Of a stretch of 64,000 bases of DNA, positions 26,302 to 37,385 are shown piece by piece; position 1 is the stretch's first letter, and every line of letters begins with the position of its first letter. The DNA is from Kolteria novifilia. Its GTDB lineage: Bacteria; Planctomycetota; Planctomycetia; Kolteriales; Kolteriaceae. A program made the position numbers and the translations under genes. The DNA lies in assembly GCA_007748055.1 (NCBI GenBank), contig CP036279.1, forward strand, positions 1,798,001-1,862,000. The letters are read 5' to 3'. The notes below the pieces were generated by a model. The model was not told the DNA's origin. It saw nothing but the letters and a program-made list of their open reading frames with translations, and searched no databases.

Positions 26302-27714
26302 TCAAATGTCGTAGTAGAGGCAGAACTCGTAGGGATGCGGACGAAGACGGATCGCATCCGCTTCCTTCTCCCGCTTATACCAGATCCAGGTGCTGAGCAC
26401 GTCCTCGGTGAAGACATCGCCCTTGAGGAGGAACTCGTGGTCGTTCTCGAGGTTGTCGAGAGCTTCCTCGAGAGAGGAGGGAGCTTGCGGCACCTCCTTG
26501 AGTTCCTCTGGCGTCAGGTCGTAGATGTCCTTGTCGAGCGGTTCGCCCGGGTCGATCTTGTTCTGGATTCCATCGAGGCCCGCCATCAGCAGAGCCGAGA
26601 ACGCCAGGTAGGGGTTGCAGGAGCTGTCGGGGCAGCGGAACTCGAGCCGCTTGGCCTTCGGGCTCGGCGAATAGACCGGGATCCGCACGGCCGCGGAACG
26701 ATTCCGGCGACTGTAAGCGAGGTTGACCGGAGCCTCGTAGCCCGGCACCAGTCGCTTGTAGCTGTTGGTCGTCGGGTTGGTGAACGCACAGATCGCCTTG
26801 GCATGCTTGAGGATGCCGCCGATCGCGTACATCGCGATGTCGCTGAGGCCCGCGTAGCCGCTGCCGGCGAAGAGGGGGTCGCCACCCTTCCAAAGCGACA
26901 TGTGCGTGTGCATGCCGCTGCCGTTGTCCATGAAGACCGGCTTGGGCATGAAGGTCGCCGTCTTGCCGTAGGAGCGGGCGACGTTCTTGACGACGTACTT
27001 GTACCAGAGGAGCTGATCGGAGATCTTGATCAGCTCGTTGAACTTCATGTCGATTTCCATCTGGCCGGCGGTCGCGACCTCATGGTGCTGGGCCTCGACC
27101 TCGATGCCGCACTCGATGAGTTTCAAGACCATTTCGGTGCGGAGATCGGCCATCGAATCGGACGGCGGAACGGGGAAGTAGCCTTCCTTGTAGCGGATCT
27201 TGTGGCCGAGGTTCGGCGACTCGATCTTACCGCGGTTCCACTGACCCTCGGCGCTGTCGAGGTGGTAGTAGCCTTCGTGCTCGTTCTGATCGAAGCGAAC
27301 GTCGTCGAAGACGAAAAACTCGGACTCCGGTCCCATGTAGACCGTGTCGCAGATGCCGGTCGACTTGGCGTAGTTGACGGCCTTGCGAGCGACGTTGCGC
27401 GGGTCGCGGGTGTAGTCTTCCTTGGTCAGCGGATCTTGGATGTTGCAGATCATCGCGACCGTGGTGTGTTTCAGGAACGGATCAATGATCGCGGTGTGCG
27501 AGTCGGGCATCACGAGCATGTCGCTCTCGTTGATGGCTTGCCATCCACGGATGCTGGAACCGTCGAACCCGAGGCCCTCTTCGAACGTCTCCTCGGAAAT
27601 GGTCTCCGCAGGCACGGCGAAGTGTTGCCAGATGCCAGGAAAGTCCATGAATCGGAGGTCGACGGATTTGACCTCTTTTTCCCGAATGAGTGCAAGAACC
27701 TCTCTAGGCGTCAC
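26302..27714 (-). CDS. glnA: Glutamine synthetase, type I
   Basis: 470 residues, the standard GSI length. It makes glutamine from glutamate, ammonia and ATP in the cytoplasm as a dodecamer. Motifs include [23 protein letters not shown] (Glu metal ligands), the hallmark [34 protein letters not shown], and [29 protein letters not shown]. The [10 protein letters not shown] segment has the tyrosine adenylylated in GSI-beta enzymes, so post-translational control by GlnE is possible. The start is GTG at 27714 with AAGGGA upstream. A sigma-54-like promoter lies about 120 bp upstream and a strong terminator follows. Monocistronic. Confidence 0.97.
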   Translation of the reverse strand: MTPREVLALIREKEVKSVDLRFMDFPGIWQHFAVPAETISEETFEEGLGFDGSSIRGWQAINESDMLVMPDSHTAIIDPFLKHTTVAMICNIQDPLTKEDYTRDPRNVARKAVNYAKSTGICDTVYMGPESEFFVFDDVRFDQNEHEGYYHLDSAEGQWNRGKIESPNLGHKIRYKEGYFPVPPSDSMADLRTEMVLKLIECGIEVEAQHHEVATAGQMEIDMKFNELIKISDQLLWYKYVVKNVARSYGKTATFMPKPVFMDNGSGMHTHMSLWKGGDPLFAGSGYAGLSDIAMYAIGGILKHAKAICAFTNPTTNSYKRLVPGYEAPVNLAYSRRNRSAAVRIPVYSPSPKAKRLEFRCPDSSCNPYLAFSALLMAGLDGIQNKIDPGEPLDKDIYDLTPEELKEVPQAPSSLEEALDNLENDHEFLLKGDVFTEDVLSTWIWYKREKEADAIRLRPHPYEFCLYYDI

Positions 27715-27832
27715 TGCTCAGTTCCCTTTCTTTAGTCTTGAGTCGATCGGTAACGTATTGACCTACTCGCGCCGGGTGGGAAAGCCTTCATCGACGAACC
27801 TCGCCCAGGTTGCTTATAAACACAGGGAAGGG

Positions 27833-27850
27833 AAGCAAGCCATATGCCGA
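27833..27850 (-). promoter_or_regulatory. Sigma-54-type promoter candidate for glnA
   Basis: On the reverse strand the sequence TCGGCATATGGCTTGCTT keeps GG-N10-GC and the cores GGCA and TTGCW of the -24/-12 class. It is oriented towards glnA, 119 bp before its GTG. This is a match by eye only. The rest of the 421-bp gap (27715-28135) to the divergent acyltransferase shows nothing else distinct. Confidence 0.45.
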
Positions 27851-28135
27851 AACAAGTATCGCGATGGCATATTTCTAACTCTATGAGGTCGCTTGAGTTG
27901 CGTTGACGGCTTTAACAGGGGCTGGAATTGCCCTTTTAGGAACACTGCGACCAACCTAGGCGGGGATGTCAGAGAATTGGGCAGAAACCTGGTGGTGATC
28001 CCGTGTTGCGGCGTTCCGCGATGCAAGGCTCATCGTGCCGGATCCAGTCCTCCTGGCTTGGCGGAAGAGTCAAGTCGCCCTCATGCCGACATCGTGGGAT
28101 GTTCGGAACGATCGGAACAAGGACAATTTTTCGTC

Positions 28136-28795
28136 ATGGGAGAGCCGTTGGTGCACGCCGAGCGATACATCGACCCGTTGATCTACCGAGCCACTCAGTC
28201 TCTGTTCCGAGTGATTTTGGGCATCTTCTTTCCCTTGCGCGTCAGTGGGACCCATAGCGTACTTGACTCGGGAAAGCTGCTGATCATCGCCAATCACCAG
28301 AGCTTTCTCGATCCAGTCCTGATGGGGACGAGTGTCGACCGGCCCATCCGCTATCTCGCGCGGGCCACGCTCTTTAAGAACCGCTTGTTTGGCCGGCTCA
28401 TTCAAGCCCTCAACGCCATCAAGATCGAACGTGACGGCAACGCGACGGCGGGGATTCGCACCGCGCTTGCGTGCCTGGGGAAGGAGCGAGCCCTCGTTCT
28501 CTATCCGGAAGGTACTCGGACGAGCGATGGGGCGGTGGGAGCGTTGAAGCCCGGATTCTTGCTGCTGGCTCGCAAGTCGAAGGCGCCCGTCGTCATTGCC
28601 GGTATCGCCGGGGCGTTCGAGTGTTGGCCGCGTCACCGGACGTTTCCCACGGCCGGACCGATCTGGATTCACTTCGAACGCTGGAAAGGTGATCCGAACT
28701 CCTCGACGGAGGAGATGCTCGCGAGTCTCCAGGAACAGCTTTGTCGCGTTCAGGCGATTGCGGCCGAGAAGCGACGCCGGTCGTACGGGCAATAA
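28136..28795 (+). CDS. plsC: 1-acyl-sn-glycerol-3-phosphate acyltransferase
   Basis: 219 residues of the PlsC family, which transfers an acyl group to lysophosphatidate at the membrane. The catalytic motif is NHQSFLDP (53-60, with the HX4D His/Asp pair), the glycerol-phosphate site is YPEGTRT (123-129), and a hydrophobic N-terminal segment is LFRVILGIFFPLRV. The ATG at 28136 is chosen because the protein family begins here. The frame is open upstream, but that part is Cys/Arg-rich and unrelated. Monocistronic and divergent from glnA. The exact acyl acceptor is inferred from family only. Confidence 0.87.
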   Translation: MGEPLVHAERYIDPLIYRATQSLFRVILGIFFPLRVSGTHSVLDSGKLLIIANHQSFLDPVLMGTSVDRPIRYLARATLFKNRLFGRLIQALNAIKIERDGNATAGIRTALACLGKERALVLYPEGTRTSDGAVGALKPGFLLLARKSKAPVVIAGIAGAFECWPRHRTFPTAGPIWIHFERWKGDPNSSTEEMLASLQEQLCRVQAIAAEKRRRSYGQ

Positions 28796-28911
28796 CCCAG
28801 CATCATTCACGAGTGCTGCCCAACGGGAGCCGGTTGCCAGGAATCCCAAGAGGGGGCTTGGCGCGGAGAGATTTGCCGTCAACAAGGCGCGGCTGGGACG
28901 GCGACGACGCG

Positions 28912-30330
28912 TCAGCGCCGCGCGGTCTCGGTGCCGCGGCCACGCGTGTGTTGGACCTTGGTCTCCCACATCTTCAGGAGTTTTTTCAAGCGGTCCGCGT
29001 CCCGTGGCCGGTCGGCGACAAGGTTGGTCGACTCGGAGGGATCCGACGCCAGGTCGAAAAGATACTCCTCTTGCTGATCGCCTGTCTTGAGGCGGATGTA
29101 CTTGAGGTTGCCGCTGCGCACGGCCCATCGCGTCCGGTTGCCCCGGCGAGCTCGCCAGAAAAGATCGCGCGAAAACGGTTCGCTCCCCGAGACCACGTGA
29201 TCGACCAAGTCGATGCCATCGAAGGATTTGCCGGGCAGGGGGGAGCCGCCGGCGAGGCGAACGATCGAACGCGTCAGGTCCATGTTCATCGTCGGCTGGT
29301 CGTTGACGCTGCCGGGAGGAATGACGCCGGGGTACTTCATCAGGCACGGGACGCGAATGCCGCCTTCGAAGACATTTCCCTTGTTGCCGCGAAGATCTCC
29401 CGCGTCGCCGAGCTTGGTCGGGCCGTTGTCGGAAAAGAAGATCACCAGCGTGTCGTCCTCGAATCCCATTCGTTTCAGGGCCGAGAGGATCTCGCCGACG
29501 CCTCTGTCCATCGCCTCGACCATCTTGACGTATGTGGCTCGGGTTCCCTTGTTCCATTCCTCCGCCTGGAGCTTCTCGGAACGGTAGTCATCCGGACCTT
29601 GGTAGGGCGTGTGGGGCGCGGTGTAGGGAACGTAAAGGAAGAACGGCTTGCCCTTCTCTTGCTGCTCAATCCATTCGACGGCATGCGCGCTGATCAAGTC
29701 GGTCAGGTAACCCTCTTCCTCGAATGACTTGTCGTCCTTGGCCAAGACGTGATCGCCGGGCAGGTCGTCGCCGAGGAAATTACCCACCGGCTCCGTGTGA
29801 TGGAAGTAGTCGACGCCGCCGCCCAATGGACCGAACGAGGTCTCAAACCCATGCTGGAGCGGGCGGAATTTCTCGGGATAGCCGAGATGCCACTTGCCCA
29901 TGGATGCCGCGCGATAGCCTACCTTCGTCAGGGCTGACGGCAAGACCGTCTCGCTTGGCGGTAGCCCAAGTTCGCCCTTCGCCGCCAAACGCATCGCGTC
30001 GTCGTAGCGTCCGGCGTTCCCCGTCCCGATGGCGCACTCAAGTCCCCCGACGCGGTGCTGGTAGCGTCCCGTCAGCAACGCGGTGCGTGTCGGCGTGCAC
30101 TCGGGATGGTTGGCGTAGAACTGGGTTAGGCGAACCCCATCGCGGGCAAGCGTGTCAATATTCGGGGTTTTGATGTCCTTGGAGCCTTGGCACTGGAGGT
30201 CTCCGTAGCCCAAATCGTCGGCGACGATCAGAACAATGTTCGGTCTTGGGGCACCCTCGGGGGCACCGAGAGCCTTCTCGAGTGGCAGAAGGAGGAGGAC
30301 GGTCAAGCAAATCGAGAGCAGGATGCGCAC
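28912..30330 (-). CDS. Secreted formylglycine-dependent sulfatase
   Basis: About 472 residues. The N terminus VRILLSICLTVLLLLPLEKALG is a signal peptide, with AAAGGA eight bases before the GTG at 30330 (ATG at 30348 is an alternative). Metal ligands lie in NIVLIVADDLGYGD. The modification motif is CTPTRTALLTGR, where Cys78 becomes formylglycine through an FGE enzyme. MGKWHLGYPEKFRPLQHGF and IFFSDNGPTKLG (Asp/Asn metal ligands) complete the active site. Such sulfatases are massively expanded in planctomycetes for sulfated algal glycans; the substrate here is unknown. Monocistronic. Confidence 0.93.
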   Translation of the reverse strand: MRILLSICLTVLLLLPLEKALGAPEGAPRPNIVLIVADDLGYGDLQCQGSKDIKTPNIDTLARDGVRLTQFYANHPECTPTRTALLTGRYQHRVGGLECAIGTGNAGRYDDAMRLAAKGELGLPPSETVLPSALTKVGYRAASMGKWHLGYPEKFRPLQHGFETSFGPLGGGVDYFHHTEPVGNFLGDDLPGDHVLAKDDKSFEEEGYLTDLISAHAVEWIEQQEKGKPFFLYVPYTAPHTPYQGPDDYRSEKLQAEEWNKGTRATYVKMVEAMDRGVGEILSALKRMGFEDDTLVIFFSDNGPTKLGDAGDLRGNKGNVFEGGIRVPCLMKYPGVIPPGSVNDQPTMNMDLTRSIVRLAGGSPLPGKSFDGIDLVDHVVSGSEPFSRDLFWRARRGNRTRWAVRSGNLKYIRLKTGDQQEEYLFDLASDPSESTNLVADRPRDADRLKKLLKMWETKVQHTRGRGTETARR

Positions 30331-30512
30331 GGAGGATTCCTTTCGCATGGTCGCCGGTAGGCCAAGGAGGCCATGGTAGCGTCTCTTGCTCCCCCACGCA
30401 AAACCCGGATTCGAGGGCTCGGGGCGAGGGATCTGAACGATTCCGCGCAAATGTTCATCCTTTCCACACAATATGTTGCGACGAATCGGGACGTCCGATC
30501 GGATCGACTTGG

Positions 30513-30540
30513 TTGACTCAGGTCACTCCCGAGATAGAAA
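30513..30540 (+). promoter_or_regulatory. Promoter P1, tRNA-Ile/Ala transcript
   Basis: GGTTGACTC contains the -35 TTGACT. The -10 TAGAAA follows after 16 bp. It lies 85 bp before tRNA-Ile. The same -35 context and -10 recur at 30895-30922 before the 23S gene. No 16S sequence precedes the tRNAs. Confidence 0.6.
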
Positions 30541-30624
30541 ATGACGCTCCGGATGACATTGCTTGGTGCGGCTCACTGAGTTTGAGAGCCCAACGCAACG
30601 GTCATCCAACGCTGGGAATCCTCG

Positions 30625-30698
30625 GGGCGTATAGCTCAGTTGGTTAGAGCGCATCGCTGATAACGATGAGGTCCTTGGTTCGAATCCAAGTACGCCCA
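30625..30698 (+). tRNA. tRNA-Ile (GAT)
   Basis: Complete 74-nt cloverleaf. Acceptor GGGCGTA/TACGCCC, D arm GCTC..GAGC, anticodon stem CATCG/CGATG with loop CTGATAA (anticodon GAT), T arm CTTGG-TTCGAAT-CCAAG, discriminator A. CCA is not encoded. Confidence 0.97.
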
Positions 30699-30717
30699 CT
30701 GAGACAGCGAAGCTCGA

Positions 30718-30790
30718 GGGGAAGTAGCTCAGCTGGGAGAGCGCTGCTTTTGCAAGGCAGAGGTCGCCGGTTCGATCCCGGTCTTCTCCA
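30718..30790 (+). tRNA. tRNA-Ala (TGC)
   Basis: Complete 73-nt cloverleaf. Acceptor GGGGAAG/CTTCTCC includes the G3-U70 pair, the alanine identity element. The anticodon loop is TTTGCAA (anticodon TGC), the T arm has the TTCGATC loop, and the discriminator is A. It lies 19 bp after tRNA-Ile. Confidence 0.97.
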
Positions 30791-30894
30791 TGGACGATCG
30801 CAACTCGTTTCGTATGAAAGAGTTGCGGTGAGAGTTGGTTTGAGGGGCTGAAGCGGCCCGCCGAGACGGACAGTTAAAAAAACTTTCGCTTCGG

Positions 30895-30922
30895 TTGACT
30901 CGGATCGCTTCTCTCCTAGAAA
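30895..30922 (+). promoter_or_regulatory. Promoter P2, 23S-5S transcript
   Basis: GGTTGACTC with -35 TTGACT, 16-bp spacing and -10 TAGAAA: the same elements as P1 (30513). It is about 365 bp upstream of mature 23S. It suggests the 23S-5S unit can be transcribed on its own. Confidence 0.6.
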
Positions 30923-31050
30923 GAAAAGTTCCCGCAAACGAAGTGGGGCGGCCAAGTTAAGTGACTGGCAGCGGGTTTTCACTCGCGTGAAATTCCGCTG
31001 CTGAACACTGTTTGGCATGGCGTTCCGGGACAATTGTTCCGCAGGCCAAG

Positions 31051-31063
31051 TTGATCTTTGACA
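31051..31063 (+). promoter_or_regulatory. BoxA-like antitermination element in the 23S leader
   Basis: TTGATCTTTGACA resembles the NusB/NusE boxA consensus TGCTCTTTAACA and lies in the leader between P2 and 23S. Just upstream is a hairpin around GCAGCGG...CCGCTGC (30970-31003), presumably part of leader folding or processing. The rest of the 30791-31286 gap holds nothing else recognised. Confidence 0.5.
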
Positions 31064-31286
31064 ATTGGGTTAGGTGTGTCTGGTGGTGATGCCGCCGTCG
31101 CAGGGGTCGTTTGTTCCTTCGGGGATGGCGACGTCAAAAGGCGGGATCACCCACAAATGTAAATGTTCTGTAGTGTCCTTAGGATGTTGGATTGGCAATA
31201 GGTGTCACGGGCAAGCAAAAGGGCCTGTGATACTGCGTTGACCGCCAAGAGAGTTCGTTCGGCCATTGGTCGGAGGGATGAATCAA

Positions 31287-34138
<2,852 letters not shown>

Positions 34139-34224
34139 TTTGATTCATCTCTCAAGGATACTACGAACATTTTGACACACTGACCCAAAAGTCACGTCGC
34201 CACCACCTTGGCGACGCACCGTAT

Positions 34225-34335
34225 TGCCGGTGCTTAACACCAAGGGGCCACACCCGTTCCCATTCCGAACACGGTCGTTAAGCCCTTGGAACCGATGGTA
34301 GTGCCCACCGGTGCGAGAGTAGGTTTGTGCCGGCT
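34225..34335 (+). rRNA. rrf: 5S ribosomal RNA
   Basis: About 111 nt. Helix I is formed by GCCGGTGC and GTGCCGGC at the ends. Loop sequences CCGTTCCCATTCCGAACACGG and GCGAGAGTAGG are typical. It lies about 86 bp after 23S. The ends are estimated from pairing. Confidence 0.93.
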
Positions 34336-34341
34336 TTCATC

Positions 34342-34387
34342 CAAAAGGCCCGCTTGTCGAAAGATGAGCGGGCCTTTGGTCGTTTTT
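34342..34387 (+). terminator. Rho-independent terminator of 23S-5S
   Basis: A perfect 11-bp stem AAAGGCCCGCT / AGCGGGCCTTT (34344-34354 and 34367-34377) is followed shortly by TTTTT. It is directly behind 5S. Confidence 0.88.
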
Positions 34388-34495
34388 GCGCCTTGTCTTG
34401 CGAATGTGGAGTGAGAACGCTTTGCTGATGGGATCATCAATGTAGGATGGGGGGAGCCGTAAAAGTCTCCTCACCAATCCAATCGAGCTTGTCTG

Positions 34496-35074
34496 ATGTC
34501 GTCAAATGCACTCTCCGTTTGGATTCAATCCCGTGCGGAGAGGCTTGATTTCATGGAGGAACTCCATTGGCGTGTCGGTGGAGGAGGAAGGGGTCGGCGG
34601 TTCACGACCGAGCAGGTCAACCATACCTACGTTGTGGTTTTGTCAGCCGAGTTTCAGGGGTTCTGCCGTGACCTCCATGATGAATGCAGTGATCATTGGG
34701 TGGCGGCGATTCCGAGCCAACCGGTTCGTCTAGCGGTTCGCGACCTTTGCGTCAGAGGTCGAAGACTCCAGCACGGCAATCCAAATCCGAGCAATGTGGG
34801 CAGTGACTTTAATCGGTTTGGTCTCGTCCTTTGGGACGAGGTTAGGACACAGTTCGCGCACGGCGAGACGTGGCATGATCGTTTGCGATCTCTCACCGGT
34901 TGGCGAAACGCGGTCGCGCACCATGACTTTTCGCCCGCCAATGTCGGTGGGGTAGGCAGTCTGACATTGCGGCAGGTCCGTGAGTGGAGAAGCACCTGCC
35001 GCGGACTTGCGAGGGCGTTTGATAGAATCTTGAGAGACCATTTGGCTGATGTGACGGGAAATTCCCCATGGTGA
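34496..35074 (+). CDS. HEPN-domain protein (RiboL-PSP-HEPN-like)
   Basis: 192 residues, predicted largely helical. The region SLTGWRNAVAHHDFSPANVG contains the HEPN R-x4-H motif (Arg137, His142). Upstream helices contain VVVLSAEFQGFCRDLHDEC. This order matches the RiboL-PSP-HEPN group, whose members are often RNases in toxin or defence loci. The start at 34496 lacks a good ribosome site; an ATG at 34553 (MEELHWRV) is possible. The gene is 108 bp past the rRNA terminator. A second gene follows after 7 bp, so the two form an operon. Whether it is an active RNase is inferred only from the motif. Confidence 0.7.
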   Translation: MSSNALSVWIQSRAERLDFMEELHWRVGGGGRGRRFTTEQVNHTYVVVLSAEFQGFCRDLHDECSDHWVAAIPSQPVRLAVRDLCVRGRRLQHGNPNPSNVGSDFNRFGLVLWDEVRTQFAHGETWHDRLRSLTGWRNAVAHHDFSPANVGGVGSLTLRQVREWRSTCRGLARAFDRILRDHLADVTGNSPW

Positions 35075-35081
35075 GCAAGTC

Positions 35082-35594
35082 ATGACAAATGTGACCGTTG
35101 GCCAAAAGGTGAGAGTTCCGCTGGGGACCCGGGTAGTGGGAGGGGTCGTCATTGAGGACCGCGGTCCCATAGGGGTTGGCGGGCGACATCTGTTCATGGT
35201 GGAAATCCCGAACGACCCAGATGAGCCTGACGTCGTTATGCGAGCGGAAGACGAGCTCGTGAAGGACACAACGCCAGTCACTGGGTTGACCGAAGTGGAG
35301 ATCCAGGAGTTTTTGGAGAATGGCGGTCTCGTTTCGATTCTTCGGCGCAATATGTCTGGAGGTCGGAGTCAGCCGTCGGTGTGGCTATGTCGCAGTTCTT
35401 TAGGAAACGTGACCTACACCTTCGATGAGGAGCGGGGTTTGGTTGGTGGCCTCCGAATACCGTTTTTTTCGCTGAAAGGCGAGAGAGTGTTCCAACCCAA
35501 AGTTCCAGAGGTCGTCGCGTTCTTGGTCGACGGCTTTGGTTTGAGCAAGCACGGCGCCAATGCCGTGATTCGGAAAGTTGGAACCGCGCCGTAA
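35082..35594 (+). CDS. Unknown protein, partner of HEPN gene
   Basis: 170 residues, not recognised. The N-terminal about 60 residues alternate Val/Gly like a small beta-barrel (VGQKVRVPLGTRVVGGVVIE, GGRHLFMVEIP), recalling SH3/Tudor-like folds. A helix follows (TEVEIQEFLENGGLVSILRR), then another beta-rich stretch to the end. No signal peptide, membrane helix or catalytic motif is seen. It starts 7 bp after the HEPN gene, so it is probably co-translated and may bind or neutralise the HEPN protein, by analogy with other HEPN pairs. That is inference from position. Confidence 0.65.
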   Translation: MTNVTVGQKVRVPLGTRVVGGVVIEDRGPIGVGGRHLFMVEIPNDPDEPDVVMRAEDELVKDTTPVTGLTEVEIQEFLENGGLVSILRRNMSGGRSQPSVWLCRSSLGNVTYTFDEERGLVGGLRIPFFSLKGERVFQPKVPEVVAFLVDGFGLSKHGANAVIRKVGTAP

Positions 35595-35720
35595 CGCTTG
35601 TTGCAAATTCGCCCCCACTTGCTGCTTGTCAGCCGGTGACGAAGGGCTAGGACGCTGCCAACACCAGTCTGTCCCTTTGGATTGTACCGGATGTTTTGAG
35701 ACAGAAGAGACGCGAAACAA

Positions 35721-35750
35721 GAAAGGAGCGACCGCTTGGCCGCTCCCTTT
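35721..35750 (-). terminator. Convergent terminator hairpin
   Basis: The stem is GGAGCG / CGCTCC, extended by AAAGG and CCTTT. On the reverse strand it ends in TTTCTTG, 24 bp after the stop of the PseG-like gene. It could also serve the HEPN operon from the other side. Confidence 0.6.
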
Positions 35751-35773
35751 GGAGAGTCGAAAGGTGGGAGGCA

Positions 35774-36850
35774 CTACGCCGCGGCGGCGAGGACCTGCTT
35801 GTACTGACGCGAACGACGAAGCAGAATCTCGGTCACCGTCACGAGACGATCGGGACCGCGACCGTCGATGAGCATTCGGCCGGATCGGCTCATCGTCTTT
35901 CGCTCGAATTTGTCCTCGAGGATCATGATGGCCGTCTCGGCGATGCGGCCCGGCTCGAACTTGTCGTGGCCGCCCATGTGATAGGCGCACCCGACGTCTT
36001 CGAGAGCATCGGCGTTGGCGGCGTGATAGCCGTGACGGCTGACGAGGATCATCGGAATGCCGACACAAGCAGCTTCCAGGGCGGTGTTGCCACCCCCGGC
36101 GACGAGCAAGTGCGACTTCGACATCCGCATCCCCAGATCGCGAACATCGGGAGCGATGTGTAAGCGATCGGGGAACTGTTCCAGCAGTTCATTGAGTTCG
36201 TCGCGACCCTCTTGGCCGGTGCCGATGACGGCGTCGACGCGCTCGATCTGTTTGGTCTTGAGAAGGGCTTTGGCGACACGGGTCGTGTCTTGAACGACCT
36301 CCCCGGCGCCGAGGGCGACCAGGGCCCGGGTCGGACCACCCGGTTCGGTGCCGCGAACGCTACGAGCTCGGCGGAATTCCGAGCGGATCATCGCGTAACG
36401 CTGACCCGAAAGGAGCTGGGTGCCGGGCGCGAGCCGGTAGTCGTCGACGGTGTGCCCCATCAACGGATTGATCACCACGTCGCTGGAGAAGGATCGCTTC
36501 GCGGCGTCATCCAAGTTGATGACCAACGGAACGCGAGACGAAACCTCGGCGAGATACGACTCATCGATGTCCGGCGAGTCGGTGATGACGACGACTGGAT
36601 TGCGGGAGTTGATCTCTCGCATCAGTTGTTCGCGATCGTCTTGAGAGCCGGCGCCGGTTTGGGTTCGCACGACCGCGTGGCGGAAGCGACGAACACGATC
36701 GGGCCAACTATGGTTGTCGATCTGCGAGATGAATGTCATTTGATAGCGACGGCGTTGCAGGGCATTCGCCAAAGCCAAACAGCGGGCGACACGCCCGAGA
36801 CCTTCGTGAGCCGATCCATCAACTCGTAGAAGGATATTTCCTCGATTCAT
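35774..36850 (-). CDS. PseG-like glycosyltransferase-fold protein with altered catalytic His
   Basis: 358 residues with the GT-B-like layout of PseG, which removes UDP from UDP-2,4-diacetamido-trideoxy-altrose in pseudaminic acid synthesis. Matching segments are the N-terminal ILLRVDGSAHEGLGRVARC, VVVITDSPDIDESYL, NLDDAAKRSFSSDVVINP, and the C-terminal VAGGGNTALEAACVGIPMILV. In PseG the loop reads G-x-G-H-x-x-R with a catalytic His. Here it is GLGRVAR, with Arg20 instead. Hydrolase activity of the PseG type is therefore doubtful, and the true substrate is unknown. AGAGGATCCGC precedes the ATG. Monocistronic with a terminator. Confidence 0.72.
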   Translation of the reverse strand: MNRGNILLRVDGSAHEGLGRVARCLALANALQRRRYQMTFISQIDNHSWPDRVRRFRHAVVRTQTGAGSQDDREQLMREINSRNPVVVITDSPDIDESYLAEVSSRVPLVINLDDAAKRSFSSDVVINPLMGHTVDDYRLAPGTQLLSGQRYAMIRSEFRRARSVRGTEPGGPTRALVALGAGEVVQDTTRVAKALLKTKQIERVDAVIGTGQEGRDELNELLEQFPDRLHIAPDVRDLGMRMSKSHLLVAGGGNTALEAACVGIPMILVSRHGYHAANADALEDVGCAYHMGGHDKFEPGRIAETAIMILEDKFERKTMSRSGRMLIDGRGPDRLVTVTEILLRRSRQYKQVLAAAA

Positions 36851-37249
36851 GCGGATCCTCTTCGGTGCGAGATTTCCCTATCTGCACATCCCCCGCATTG
36901 ATTCCCGAACAACAGCACGAACGGCCCCGAACCGTCTTTCCCGTGCCCGACGAGCGTCAAGCGGGCTAAACCTTAATTCGCGCCGGTTTCCTGTCAAGCG
37001 TCTCAAACGACAAAAAGTTCGATCGTCGATTTGGGCAAAGTGACGCCATGTTGACAGCTCGATGGCACGGCGTTCGAGTGCGAAAGATAGGTAGGGGCAC
37101 GCTCGTGGCGCCGCCTCGATGGCGTCGCCGAATCAGCTCCACGTCACGGCATGGGCCTTCACGCGGTTGCTCGGACGGGATGCTTCCACGCGGAAATGGT
37201 AAAACAGGCAGATCGCGTCGCATCGTCAGGTCGGGTCATTCGGCTGCGA

Positions 37250-37278
37250 TTGACAGGTTTGGTAGCGAGTTCTATCGT
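37250..37278 (+). promoter_or_regulatory. Candidate promoter for lysS
   Basis: TTGACA and TATCGT with exact 17-bp spacing, about 108 bp before the lysS start. The rest of the 36851-37385 gap contains no gene that I recognise. Confidence 0.55.
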
Positions 37279-37385
37279 TCGCGTGGAGCCCGACCGGGCA
37301 GGTCAACCGGACCACCGTTATCTGGGCGGTCCTTGACGATGCCGTCGCGACGCATCAGGAAGTTGAAATCGGAAAGGCATTCACG

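Noticed and set aside
27893-28135. Longer N terminus for the PlsC protein
   Set aside because: The upstream in-frame part is Cys/Arg-rich with no homology, and the family N terminus begins at the ATG at 28136.
31165-31200. TAGTGTCCTTAGGATGTTGG as another end of the inverted-repeat element
   Set aside because: Only the first eight bases match; the opposite end and internal core are absent. It is part of the 23S leader.
30791-31286. Possible 16S rRNA remnant between the tRNAs and 23S
   Set aside because: None of the conserved 16S segments (for example the 3' end GGATCACCTCCTTT) is present. GGGATCACCCAC at about 31142 is not followed by the anti-Shine-Dalgarno sequence.
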